Assembly (NCBI RefSeq): GCF_003590095.1 | Contig: NC_039481.1 | Location: forward strand, 4,588,001-4,652,000 | Reading direction: 5' to 3' | Source of the DNA: Trichoplusia ni | Taxonomy: Eukaryota > Arthropoda > Insecta > Lepidoptera > Noctuidae | Length of the DNA: 64,000 bases | In this document: positions 26,651 through 38,400 of the stretch, in pieces | How the letters are laid out: every line of letters begins with the position of its first letter | Position numbering within the stretch: the first letter of the stretch is position 1 | Notes under the pieces: generated by a model | Database searches by the model: none | Seen by the model: only the letters and a program-made list of their open reading frames with translations | What the model was told of the DNA's origin: nothing | Program-made: the position numbers and the translations under genes

Positions 26651-29600
26651 ATGAAGAAAGAAGGTATATACAATCATTGTAACAGCAAAATACGCAGAAC
26701 TTACAAACTGTAATCAGGAATGTTACTCAATAATTTTCGTTTTACGTTTACAGAAGTTCAAGAAATCTTTTTAAAAATTATGAAAGAAGAGGAAGATGTT
26801 TCAGCAGGAGTAGCTGCCATAAGAACTCTTTTATCTGTGATAGAGAATTACAAAGGTACACAAACTAATTTTATGCATTTGAAATCATAGGTAGAGAAGT
26901 GTTGCATCATACACAACTCCCATTTTGTAATGACTGTCAAAAACTAGGTGCTTTTGTGGTTTTTACACTTAATAAATCGGTTCTGGTTCAGGTTCTGTCT
27001 AATTGAACCTCTAAAGTATAAATTACTTTTACTTAAAACACTGAATACAGACACCAGTTCTACTTGTGCACACAAGCACATACTATTCTTGGGGATAGGA
27101 CTTCGTTTATGAATATGACTAAAGCCATGAAATGCTTATCTTGGTTATCTCATTTCCTAAGAAATCTGTCTTGTCAAATATTGAAGAAACATGTAATTCT
27201 TCTATTTATTTCGGTGTTAGTCTTCCTACGCAAGAGTCCTTTTTCCTAGTGGCCCTAGTATTCTATATGTCTTCCCAATACACAGAACTTTGGCATTCAC
27301 TCAATGCAGCCTGGTAAGACTGCTGTAGGCTAAACCTTGTTTAAATATTAATTTCACCAGTGACAACAGTCAGAGAGCTGGATCTGAACATGCAGCTGGC
27401 TGTGGAAGCCATGAAACACTGCGACCAGCCCGTCACCGCCATCTCCTCCGGTTGTGAACTGTTCATGAGGTTCATTACATTCGCCAAACTTGACTTTACG
27501 GTAATATAATTAATAGTATCTTGCTTATCATATATTAAGAAATATTAAAGTGGTCCTGAATAATTTTTATTCTACATAATATTAATGATAAAATGCAAAT
27601 AGAATATTTGATTATTTTGAATGCCATTTATTTTGTATAAATCTATCAGATTAAAATTAATCTAGTTCTGTTAGCCTTGCTAATTAAGCTTATTATGATG
27701 ATGCAAAATTAAGTATAGAAAAGTGCACACACATTTTAGATTTTTGTAAAAGGTGCTGTTTTTATATTTAGGTGATAAACATAATTATGGGATGATTATT
27801 TAAGGCATACATTATTATTTAAGCTTGCAAGGCAATTGGACCACGATATAATTTTACCACCACAGACAAAATCATAGGGAATTAATGTCATTTATATGGG
27901 AATGGGTTACAGTTTCACTAAAATAAAATACTAAAACATACTTTTTATGATTACTCCAGGACTTTGAAGAATGTGAACAAATTATGCTGCAGCGAGGGAA
28001 TATATTTTTAAATACATTACTGGAAGCGAGAGGGAAGGTAGCTAAACAAGCCATGCCATTTATAACTGATGGATGTGTAAGTATATGATAGAATAGAACA
28101 TTCTTTATGGCACACCATAGAATGATATGCATTCATTAGGATTCTCTTATCATAATAATTGAATATTAATAGTAAATAGGAAATAAAATATTAAAAAAAC
28201 ATATTTGTCACCAGATTTTTATGTCATTCAAGCAGATTGCAAGTATCAAAAATGACAATGAGCTATATTTTGTCTATTATGTTGAGTGTTTTATATTTTA
28301 ACATGGTATTGTTTCTTTCACAGAAAATATTAACACATTCTCGATCAAGGGTAGTATTACAAGCCATGCTGGAAGCAGCTAAAGCTAACAAAAGATTTGA
28401 AGTGTATGTCACAATGTCCTGTCCAGATAACTCTGGGTAAGATTTCTTTAAGTAATACACTATATTATATTTAATACTTATGCTTTTAGGAGATGTTTTA
28501 AAGAAAAATTTATAGCACTGTCAACTGTTTCTTTTTTAATATTTTACAGAACTCTCAATATAAGTTACCATATCAGAAATGACTTTATAGATATGTATCC
28601 ATTTCTCTCGCTTTTGCTATGTAAATTATTTAAAACTTTATTTTATTATTTAAAAACGATTCGAGGCTGCAGATCGTAAAACTAGAACAATATTAACCAA
28701 TAAGATTACAGCGAATATCCGCTAATCCACTGCAAAGCTCTTTCTTTTTTTCCGTAAAAACAGTCGACTCCAGCTCTAAGGAATTTAATCCTTGTGTCGC
28801 TTTTACAAACTTGTGAACTCTGTGAGGTTTTACAAACATTCAAATAACGTGCGCTAACACACAAATTCTTGCCCTAAGCATTGATCGAACCCGCTACACG
28901 TCGGCATGGTGAACGCGAGCACTCGGCTATCCGCTCCGCTTTCAGAGCTTAACTCTTCTTTAGCTCACGACTATACGGTTCCTCCTAATGACCTCACGCT
29001 TGCCTTGTAGCGAGCTGATGCACAAGCAGCTGGTGGCGGGCGGGGTAGACGCCACGCTGATCCTGGACTCCGCAGTCGGGTACATCATGGAACAGGTCGA
29101 CATCGTCATGATCGGGGCCGAGGGTGTTACCGAGAGCGGCGGCATTATTAATAAAGTAAGTTGGACGAGCTTGTAAATGGCAGAAGCTTTTTTTAAAAAC
29201 TGGTACATAACTGCACCCAGTCAAAATAGAAGCCGACCTTCACATAGTTATGATCAGGGATTATGATGAACTAGAATGTAAATATTTTACGCTAAAACAC
29301 AATTTGTACAATCGTAGCGCTGATGGAGCCCCTTAAATGTATGATCTATTTCTTTCCTTTCCAACAAGTAACGTGAATTTGTATAAATTGTATCTATTGC
29401 AATCCGATCAACGTATGCACTCAGATAAACTTGTCTATGAGGCTGGTCTAGTGTCAAAAATGTTTGCCTTATACTATAGAATATTTTCGTTCAATAACCA
29501 TTGCCCTCTTTGCTGTAATTAGAATAATCATTAATCTTCCAAAAAGTTGTACTTCACACTTCATACCTTATTTACAGATTGGCACCTATCTACTAGGAAT

Positions 29601-29859
29601 GGCAGCTCTAGAGCTTAAAAAACCCGTCTACGTATTGACAGAGAGCTTCAAATTCTCAAGGATATACCCTCTCGACCAGCAAGACTTACCCAAGGAGTTC
29701 AAATACCTATCTAGTGTCCTCAAATCCGGCAAAGATCTATCAAAAGAGCACCCTCTAGTGGACTACACGCCGCCCGCGTATATCACGCTTCTGTTCACTG
29801 ATCTAGGAATATTGACACCCTCAGCTGTTAGCGACGAACTTATAAAGTTGTATTTGTAA
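26651..29859 (+). CDS. eIF2Balpha: Translation initiation factor eIF2B subunit alpha (complete, 7 exons)
   Basis: This is the regulatory alpha subunit of the decameric guanine-nucleotide exchange factor eIF2B. It recharges eIF2 with GTP in the cytosol and senses phosphorylated eIF2-alpha. Exons: 26651-26663, 26754-26855, 27361-27500, 27960-28076, 28324-28436, 29011-29155, 29578-29859. All introns are GT-AG and all phases join, giving 912 nt = 303 aa plus stop, against 305 aa in human. The N-terminal helical part contains AAIRTLL. The C-terminal Rossmann-like part contains THSRSRVVLQAMLEAA, LDSAVGYIME, GAEGVTESGGIINK, TESFKF, VDYTPP, LLFTDLGILTPSAVSDELI and the C-terminal LYL. These are near-identical to the animal family. 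The first exon holds only 13 coding bases. It converges on the FER kinase gene, with no overlap visible. Confidence 0.96.
28740..28945 (-). repeat. tRNA-derived SINE in intron 5 of eIF2B-alpha
   Basis: On the - strand there is an A-box-like TAGCCGAGTGCTC (28929-28917). About 37 bases on is a B-box-like GGGTTCGATCA (28892-28882), the spacing of pol III promoters in tRNAs and tRNA-headed SINEs. The surrounding sequence does not fold as a full tRNA and continues into unrelated sequence, so it is a SINE, not a tRNA gene. It lies antisense to the host gene, between exons 5 and 6, only 65 bases before exon 6. The left boundary is approximate. Confidence 0.5.
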
Positions 29860-29867
29860 ATATTTTT

Positions 29868-29873
29868 AATAAA
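29868..29873 (+). terminator. Poly(A) signal of eIF2B-alpha
   Basis: AATAAA begins 9 bases after the stop codon (TAA at 29857-29859). If used, the 3' UTR would be only about 25-40 bases long. Confidence 0.6.
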
Positions 29874-32077
29874 CCTATTTGTAAGATTTTATTGTTTGAT
29901 TCTAGTAGTCTGCCATAAACTGATAACGTAAGAGTGAGTAGCAGGGTCAGAGAGCCGTGCGTGATGAATTGCTATGCACTGCCGCGCACCAACTAAATGC
30001 GGGAGACGTTGCACGGCGGGTCTGGAAACCTGAAACTCCTCCCTTGAGAAGGTCAGTGTCCATAAGTATTCCCCCTCCTAACCAAAAAGACGAAGGGTCG
30101 GTATGCTGATTTTCTTCCACATCTGGCTTTTAAAGGCAGTAGCAGGCCTACAGATGAAAATTGGTAAATATACAACGTCGTTCAGATGTCGTTGTTGCAT
30201 GGATTGTATCTCCAAAGGTCCAATCTATCGCCCAAAGGTCCAATTAACGTAGGAAAGTAAATAAATAAATTCAAAAAATGTCTGGCACTTTAATATGTAC
30301 GAATATATTTACATAGTTATAATATTATTTATTTAAACTAGAATATGCCTATACATTTATATCTCACTTTGTGTTAAAATATCATTAAATCATGCTCAGT
30401 ATAAACTAGGCAAGATAAACATTAATAATAATATCTAATGTTACAATATTCTGTGGAAGCATAAATATCACAAACATGTCTATTTATTGCCACGTTAAAT
30501 ATAATTAACACCTAATTTACGATGACACACATTTAATTCATAAAGCATGTGTTGGAAGCACGGTTAAATCATTAAAAATAAGTTCCGATTTCGAAACAAA
30601 TATCTTTTACATAAGTTTACTTAGTATAACGCTCAAAAAACACAGTATTCATTTGCTATAAGTATAACCTAAACATGTTTGTCTATTTTACAATTATTTA
30701 AAGTTAAAAGTTATGTTACATAGTTATAATTAACATAAATGAAGATACGAGTAAAATTATGCGAATTAACATTATTATTTATTCTTAAAATCTTTTACAA
30801 AATCCTTGAGGATTAGTTAATGCCTCTTTACCATTATTCTTCACACTTAAGTTCTGCCAAAAAGATTTTTCTTATACATTTGATGCTATATAATACTATA
30901 ACTATACATCCAAGTCAGACCAGATCAATAAAACTGGAACGCAAATCAATTTTAGTCCCATCGCTGTCTCTGTCTGACGAAGGTGTTAAGTTGGGACAGA
31001 AATACAAATTTAAAGTTAAGTTGCGTTCCAATATTCGGGGGTAACAGTGAAAGCTCATTAGATTGTACTTGAAATATTATACATACGTAAATATTCACTA
31101 TTCAGTCGGAACTCGAAACTGATAACATATTGTACTTAAACACTATTATTTTCCTTTCTATCACTAAAGTACCATTCGTAAGAGATCAACGCTTCGTCGA
31201 GCATAATACTTACATGTCAATCGACTATAAGTATATCAGAAGACGCAAAAAAGATAATTATACCATTTAACAGGTTAGAAAAAGACCCGAATGAATTAGT
31301 GGGCGGAAAAGAAAGAAATATTTTTTTACATAAAAAATGTTAGTCAACTGTCAAATCTAAAGCAAATGCAATAATTGACTGTTTATTACGACTGTTTGTT
31401 TGTTTGGTTCTAGTCTGCCAAACTACATACAATATGTAGGTACATTTAGTCATTAAGTACTATTAAGTAGGCCTATAAGCAGAAACGGTTAGTTTTTAGC
31501 GTTTTACATTTTAAATTTTTAAGCTATCTATGGTTGTCGTTAAATTCCGAATAAATTCATCCTCCTCATTGCGCCTTCTGAATATCTCTACACTTCCATA
31601 TTCGTAACTCATAGCATACTATTACAATATTTATTAACACAGATTATTTTCTACAAATACTTAAATAATACAGTATTATTGCTTAGGTGTAGTGGAAAAT
31701 GAGTAAACACATTTCTAAAGTAAAATATTTCACAGTAAATTATTATTATTGTTACAAATTATTATTTTCAAAACCCTGTCAATTATTAAATTCAATTGAT
31801 TTGGGTGTGCCCTAATTTAACAAATGGCCTATTATTTTGCGTACAGTATTGATTGTGCAGCATTATAAAAAAAAACGATTATGTCATTCTTAGCACCTAT
31901 CCTAAGTAAATATTCCATTTAGTTGCCATTTCTGAGGAAAAGTCTCGATCACATTTAGATACGTTATTTAATTACGTCTGCAGTGTTATAAATTAGAACT
32001 AACTTCATTATTTAACTCAAACTTCTGAAATTACATTTACTCGTTTTGGTTTGTAAATAACCATCGGAGCCAATACG
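29874..32077. other. Spacer between convergent genes
   Basis: No gene is seen. A GC-richer block at about 29930-30110 is probably an unidentified interspersed repeat. A small inverted-repeat element lies at 30935-31030. The rest is AT-rich. Confidence 0.5.
30935..31030. mobile_element. Small MITE-like inverted-repeat element
   Basis: TGGAACGCAA (30935-30944) and TTGCGTTCCA (31021-31030) are perfect 10-bp inverted repeats. Each is followed inwards by AT-rich arms, with an internal CTGTCTCTGTCTGACG stretch. There is no coding capacity. The 75-codon open frame across it (30820-31044, +) is therefore not taken as a gene. Confidence 0.45.
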
Positions 32078-32083
32078 TTTATT
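32078..32083 (-). terminator. Candidate poly(A) signal of FER
   Basis: AATAAA on the - strand, about 257 bases downstream of the FER stop codon. I see no other AATAAA on that strand between it and the stop. It gives a 3' UTR that includes a fold-back repeat copy. Confidence 0.45.
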
Positions 32084-32189
32084 AAACAGGAAAGGGGATA
32101 ACTTAATTCGTATTATTAGATCTATATCTAGCACCGATTTGCAGGCACCTTTGTCTAACATATAAGGAAAACTATCACCAATTCCTGAT

Positions 32190-32266
32190 GTAAGATTTTT
32201 GCACGTGTTAAAGTGAGACGGTCCATTACAAGGAGTAGAGCGGCATCTCGCTTCCACACCTGTAAG
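32190..32266 (-). repeat. Fold-back repeat copy in the FER 3' UTR
   Basis: It is bounded by GTAAG (32190-32194) and TGTAAG/CTTACA (32261-32266). On the - strand it reads AGGTGTGGAAGCGAGATGCC, GCTCTACTCCTTGTAATG, then CGTCTCACTTTAACACGTGC. This parallels the 50473-50593 copy (GTGGAAG, CCGCTCTACACTGTAATG, GTCACGCTTCCACACCTGC). It lies between the FER stop and its candidate poly(A) signal. Confidence 0.5.
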
Positions 32267-32339
32267 TTTTACATTAAGAAGTGTCGATAGGCCTCCAGTA
32301 ATCTGAATAACCAATAACATTACACTAGTGTGTGTAATG

Positions 32340-32476
32340 TTACCTATTGTATATGTTGTCTATAATGGTGTATATCTGGTGGAAGTGCGGCCGCTTCTCC
32401 GGCTCGTACTCCCAGCAGCGCAGCATCAGCGCGTACACGTCTTCCATACAGCCTTCGGGTGCCGGCATCCTGTAGC
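32340..32476 (-). CDS. FER: FER terminal exon: end of kinase C-lobe
   Basis: After the acceptor TTTCGTAG it reads GYRMPAPEGC (first G split across the intron) and ends KRPHFHQIYTIIDNIYNR. It contains the RCWEYEPEKRP motif of subdomain XI, whose Arg is invariant in tyrosine kinases. The protein ends about as soon after the kinase fold as human FER does. Confidence 0.92.
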
Positions 32477-35400
32477 CTACGAAAGCAAATACACATTTTA
32501 GTTATTAAATTAGTCGTTTAAGTGAATCCCAGTTGAAGTTTGATCTTATTTGTTTTATTGTCAAATAAGTTACATTGATCAGAAGATTATTAACCATAAT
32601 AGACCACGAGGTAGACCCAGGTGCAGATGACTTGATAAGCTCGACTTCTACATAAGGAATTCTTACCCTAGAAAGGGAAAAATGGAAAGAAGAGAGCGAG
32701 ATCTTTGCCCAACTGTGGACAACATGGGCTTTTAATATATCTAAATAATATAACACGTGCTACTCGTTGTTGCTACTCGATAGATCACAGTTGAACCTGT
32801 TAAATATCACGGATACCTACGGCAGTAAAGTTCTTTGCTGAAATCTTGTCATTTTGTAACCCCGAAAGAGGTTTGTGACTAAATTAGCCTTAAAAAAGAC
32901 AATCAGTTCACCAGTTTCCTATAGTAAATTTCATACCGGTATCAATTTTCTCCCGAGCCCGCGAGTTGCTCATGCCCGCGTATGGTGTGTCGCCCTTCGA
33001 GAATATCTCCCACATCAGCACACCGTAACTCCATACATCGCATAGAGACGTGTACTTGCCTGGAAAGTAATAATAAATATCAGCTGTGATCAAACTAAGT
33101 ATTATCATTATTTGTAACTAAATCTAGTATAATCCAAATCCGGAGGAAATTCCAGGTGCAATTTTAATTTAAGAACTTCACTATGTTATCTCCGCTTATT
33201 TTTACGCGAGAAACATTAAGGTTTAATAAAGCGGATATAATTCAATAGTCAATCAATTACTACGATTTGTTGTTTGCAAAAGATTACTTTTTAGCGATAA
33301 GACTGCCTTTTGTACTCATCATATTTGTTTATATTGACCTAAATTGTTTTTCCTTATGGTGTAATAAAGAGTATTCTATCTATATATCTATCTACGATTG
33401 CTACTCACCAAAGTTAAGTGCCTCAGGCGCGGTCCACTTGATAGGTATCTGCTTCATGCCTCCGGACACGATATACTCCTCCTCCTCCCTGGACATACCA
33501 AAGTCTGATATCTTGACAATGTTGTCGTCTCCCACGAGACAGTTCCTGGCGGCCAGGTCTCGGTGGATGCAGTTCTTGGATTCGAGGTAGCGCATGCCTC
33601 CGGCCGCGTCGCGACACATGGCGAGCAGGGACCGAGAGCTGAGGGTTGAGGCTCGCGTCCGAAGGAATGTTAGGAGGGAACCACCTGGAAAGAAATTGAT
33701 AATGGTATTTAGAACATTTTTAAATACCATAATAGGGATGATGACTGGGTATAAAAAGAAAAAATCTCATTAGTCCCTCAGTTAGATAATTGAAAAGTAT
33801 GAGACACATTTTTTTCCTTTTTCAGAAAAACTAGAATTGACATATATACTCAACTCAATCGTGACGTCACGCGTAAGTTTCATTCACTGTAAATTGGTCA
33901 ATTTATGTTTGCGGGACAAATTAAAAAATACGTATCCATTATTATACAAAAAACTACATGATCACACTGCAAAAAAAATTGTCATCATCCCTATTTAAGT
34001 ACCTACGTAAAGTTTTTGCTGTATGTTTTGATAAACGGCTGAAAGAAGTTTTTGACTTTTCTAGTCTCATCAAAAAAAACCAGGCAGTTTTTTTTACGAA
34101 TAAATTGGAGTCTGGGGTCTTCTATAAAGTTCGCGTATTTTCTAAACACGGGAATGACACACCCAAAACCTACCCACATACCATTTCATAAATAAACTAT
34201 TCTTTATTTAGGTGAAGTTCCACTTGGTTTTAGTTGAGGATACTTCTATTACAATGTCTTTCTGTAAGTAGGTCTGAGTAACATTACGTGTATCGTGAGG
34301 AAATTGCGTAAAAACCGCGTAAAAGTGTCATCATACCTACTGGAAACATTTTACCGTCATGACGCACGGAAATGTATAAAAATATGCATATTTTTATTAC
34401 TGACGACAGTTTAAAATACATTGCTTAATATAAATAAATGTTTTGAAATACCTAACTAGTCGTTTACGTGGACATTTAGACATAAGAAACCTGAATACTC
34501 AGATTGTTTTGCAATCCTATTAAATACATTAGCTATCTACTAATAATAATTAATACTGAATTTTAAATTGGATTGACAAACATCGACGATTGAATATGAA
34601 AAGTCATTACTTTCTTCTTAAAAAGCAAATGATCAAAAGACACTCGCCTCCCTTTTAACCTTTTAAAAAGGATCCCTGTCTTTACCCAGCCATGCCTAAT
34701 ATAGATACATCGGTTGAACTACCAGTATTTTATTATTCTGCAAGAAACTTGAATAAGTAGGACCTTACCAGGAACAAGTTCCATGACAATCATAATAGGC
34801 TGCTTCTGCACGGCTATCCCGATGAGCCTGACAATGTTAGGGTGCTGGTACTGCTTCAGGATGCGGCCCTCTTGCAGGAAGGTCCGCTTCTGCTCCTCGG
34901 GCAGCGCCACCCTGCAGGTCTTCACCGCTACCTCCTGGCTCGTGCTCTTCAGCCGAGCCTTGTACACGTCACCGAAGTTACCCTAGTCATGATGAGAAAA
35001 ATGGTACAAATGGTAGATTATTATATTTTATAGATTAGACCTTGCCCGTTGTAACAAGGACCTTTTAACATTTATAAATACATAGTTAAATTTTATGACA
35101 TTTAAAAAGGTTCCTCTTAGAGTGGAAAGATAGAATTGTCATCGTCCAAAAAAATATGGAAAAAATGGTTTTCAAGTCGCACCTCCTGACTATAAGAACA
35201 ACAATGGTTTGACACTTTTAATGTACTTTTTAAATTGGTGGAGAGGGAAAAAAAGAGAGCGATTTCGTGTAATTAAAATAACGTAAAATAGTTACGTAAC
35301 GAGAAAACACCTCTGGGGCATAATAAGGATACAAATACAAGGAACAAGGTAAATAACACTTTATGTCTACTGTCACTAATTATACAAAACTTTAATAGAC

Positions 35401-38400
35401 TTATAAGCATTTTGCGAGTATTTAAATAAAATAATTAAGTAGGTATTCAGAAATAATTTTATTTTTACATTAAATTGGCTCTACGAATTTGTTTATCATC
35501 TACGTATTTGTCTACTAATCTTATTCATCAGATCAAGAATTTTCCTTAAAAAACACTTTTTTAATTTAATGCGCCATCAAGAAGCCATGAAACGTTTCTT
35601 CCTACTTCTGTATCAACATCAGTACAAATTCAGTAAACAACACTATTACGTTCGACAAAAGAGGAAAAATAAGTCCCTGACGTTGACGTCCCTACGAACT
35701 AATAAACACGTTGCAGACTCCTCAAACATCACACCGTTTCCCTATGTAGTGTCCTACTTCACTGATGCAAAATGTATTTTTTTGTCCCTAACAACAAAGG
35801 AAGTAGGTACTACGACTACGTAGTATTTCGCTTTGTTACTAAACATGGATACTAAATCCATATAATACACTCGTATTCACGTTTATTGTAAGTTTATTAA
35901 ATCATCGAGTATGTTTGAATAAACTTAGTATATTGTATCCAAACAGTGTGTTAAGCTCACAACTGTCTCATAATGTTAGATTAAACAATAAATTTCCTAG
36001 AAGTCCACTTGTTTAAGTGCACTTGGATGCCTTGTTAAAAAAGAAAAACTTACGCTACACATTTATAGAAGTGCAAAATACACGAAAGTCATTTAGTCTT
36101 AACTAATTACCAGACGCTTTTTTTGTCGTATCCTATAACATTTCTCATTTTTTAGTTAATAAGAGTCTCTGAATATTCGGACAGTTTCCTACATATGTAT
36201 TTGGTTATTGTCCTTTGGACCGTTTACATTTCGTTTCGAAAAGTCGTCTACATTTATACACAAAATCTCTACTCTCACGATACTACCATCAAAACTAAAG
36301 TAGTTATTTTTTGTCTTTTAAGCAGAATTACTAGCTGTTAGCAGGCTTTCGTCAATTCTACGTTTGCAAATAAAGAGATTAAAAAAGTAACTCACCCTCC
36401 CAATCTTGTCCAAGAGCTGCACATCATCATTATTAAGTTCCCAGTTCTCCCTGGGCACGGCGCGGCGCAGCAGGGCTCCGGAGCGCGCGGTCACCGGCAC
36501 GCCGCTGGTGCGCTGCCACGCGATCAGCTCGGCCACTGACGGGAACGCCGCGCCCTCGAACCTGTAGTGACCCTGAGGAGTAATGGAAGGGTTAAGGGAT
36601 ATGTTTGGAATGATGCTTAAAGGAGGCAGTATTGTAAAGTTAGTACAGAGTACACACACATGTAGAATATGAAACTTTTTGCAAATCTATGAGAGCATAA
36701 ATCACGTCTCAAAAGTCTATCCCAAACATTAGGTACATAAGCAACACTACCCTGTTTATGAAATATGTCTTTACTCAAAATATACAGAAAATCACATTTT
36801 TAAGATCAGACCATTTTTTATAACATGAAAGTGATATGAAATTGAGGTATAAACTAAACCTTATATTACTTCCAACATCATTAGATTCATGTTCTAACCT
36901 TTTACTACCTGTGTATAAAGACCTACTTCCTGGCATTGCCACAAATTTATATTAAATCAAATAGTTAGAGAGCGTGCAAACCGCATTGACCTCATAACGT
37001 AAAGGTCTCGTAAAATTAATTCGTGGATCGTGACAAAGGAAGTTACAATAATTTCTTAGAAACCGCAATATTCATAAATTGATTTGTATCAAATAAAATT
37101 TATAATCCAATCTTGAAAGACATCAAAACATTTTGCATTATGCCGACTTTTAGAAACTCTAGGATCTGATTTAGTTTGAATCGCCAAATGTTGCTTTAAG
37201 ATTAGCATTATAACCGGTTTAAAACCATTCTTGATCTGTAGAAAAAAGTCCACTCGGTACAGGTGTAACTAGTAATCGTTTTTGAATCACTAATTTAAAA
37301 CCTATGTTGCTATACGTACATATCTAAAACATTTATAACCTGTGTAGGTAGATACGAAAGTGAAGGACGTAACGGACAAAAAATACACAGAAGGCTTCGG
37401 ACAGTCTAAATATAGTAAACTTTAGTCAGACGTTTTTAGAGACCGTGACTAAGAAAAGTTTAGGGTTATAATTCGAACGCGGATATTAACTTATATAAAA
37501 GAGGTTTTACTACTTAGCTTGCTATCAGGTAATTTGTTAGACACCTAAGTTTTTTGTCTCCATTAAATACATAATGCATAATACAGCAATAGACAGTAAG
37601 TATACAAACCTCAGGAGTTGTTTGCACGATGAAGTGTTTGTGTTGTCCCCAGCAGACGGACAGCACGAGCTGCCTCGCATGGTTCCTGGTGGTCTCCCGC
37701 ACCAGGTAGTCCCCGTCCGCCCGCAACAGCCGCACCACCTCCTCCCGCGGCAGCACGCCATGGAACCACTCCTGTTCCACAAGAGTACGCTCCGTCTCGC
37801 TCACACTCACCTAACAAAATATACAGACATTTAAACATTGTTACATCTAGTGTCCACGTGCACTCGTTTTAATTAATTAAGATCTCAAGAATTAGGGCAA
37901 ACTATTTCTGAGTTTAAGTAATTAAACGTGTTTAAGATTATTTTAATAGAGGCAACTGTAAGGACGGTTAAAACATAAAAATTACAATATTTAGTTATAA
38001 TGCACATGCACACACCAACTTAATTACATAATTCAACAAAAAACACACGGTAATACGTAACACGAAAGCAATAACGTACGAGTTCTTTTTCAAGTTCAAG
38101 TTGCAGTTGCTTCAGCCGCTTCTTCCTCCGCGGCACCACCACTGGCGGGGGGAGCTCGCTGTGCGTTATGTACAACGAAAACGGATCCATTACCTAACCT
38201 CATCAGCTTGAAACCCGCAGAACACAGGTACACTACTTTAGTATCTTTTTTATTTCGCCACATGTAGCGAACATAACGCGCATCAAGAGGAACTTGATGT
38301 AAACCTCGCGACCGAAGCGTACACAGTCTACGCGTAAACAATACATTTCCAGAACGTCCCAAGCGGCTTCACCTTGATTTTGAAACTGAGTTTTAAAGAG

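Noticed and set aside
28917..28929. tRNA gene suggested by A and B boxes in eIF2B-alpha intron 5
   Set aside because: The segment does not fold into a complete cloverleaf and continues into repeat sequence, so SINE is the better reading.
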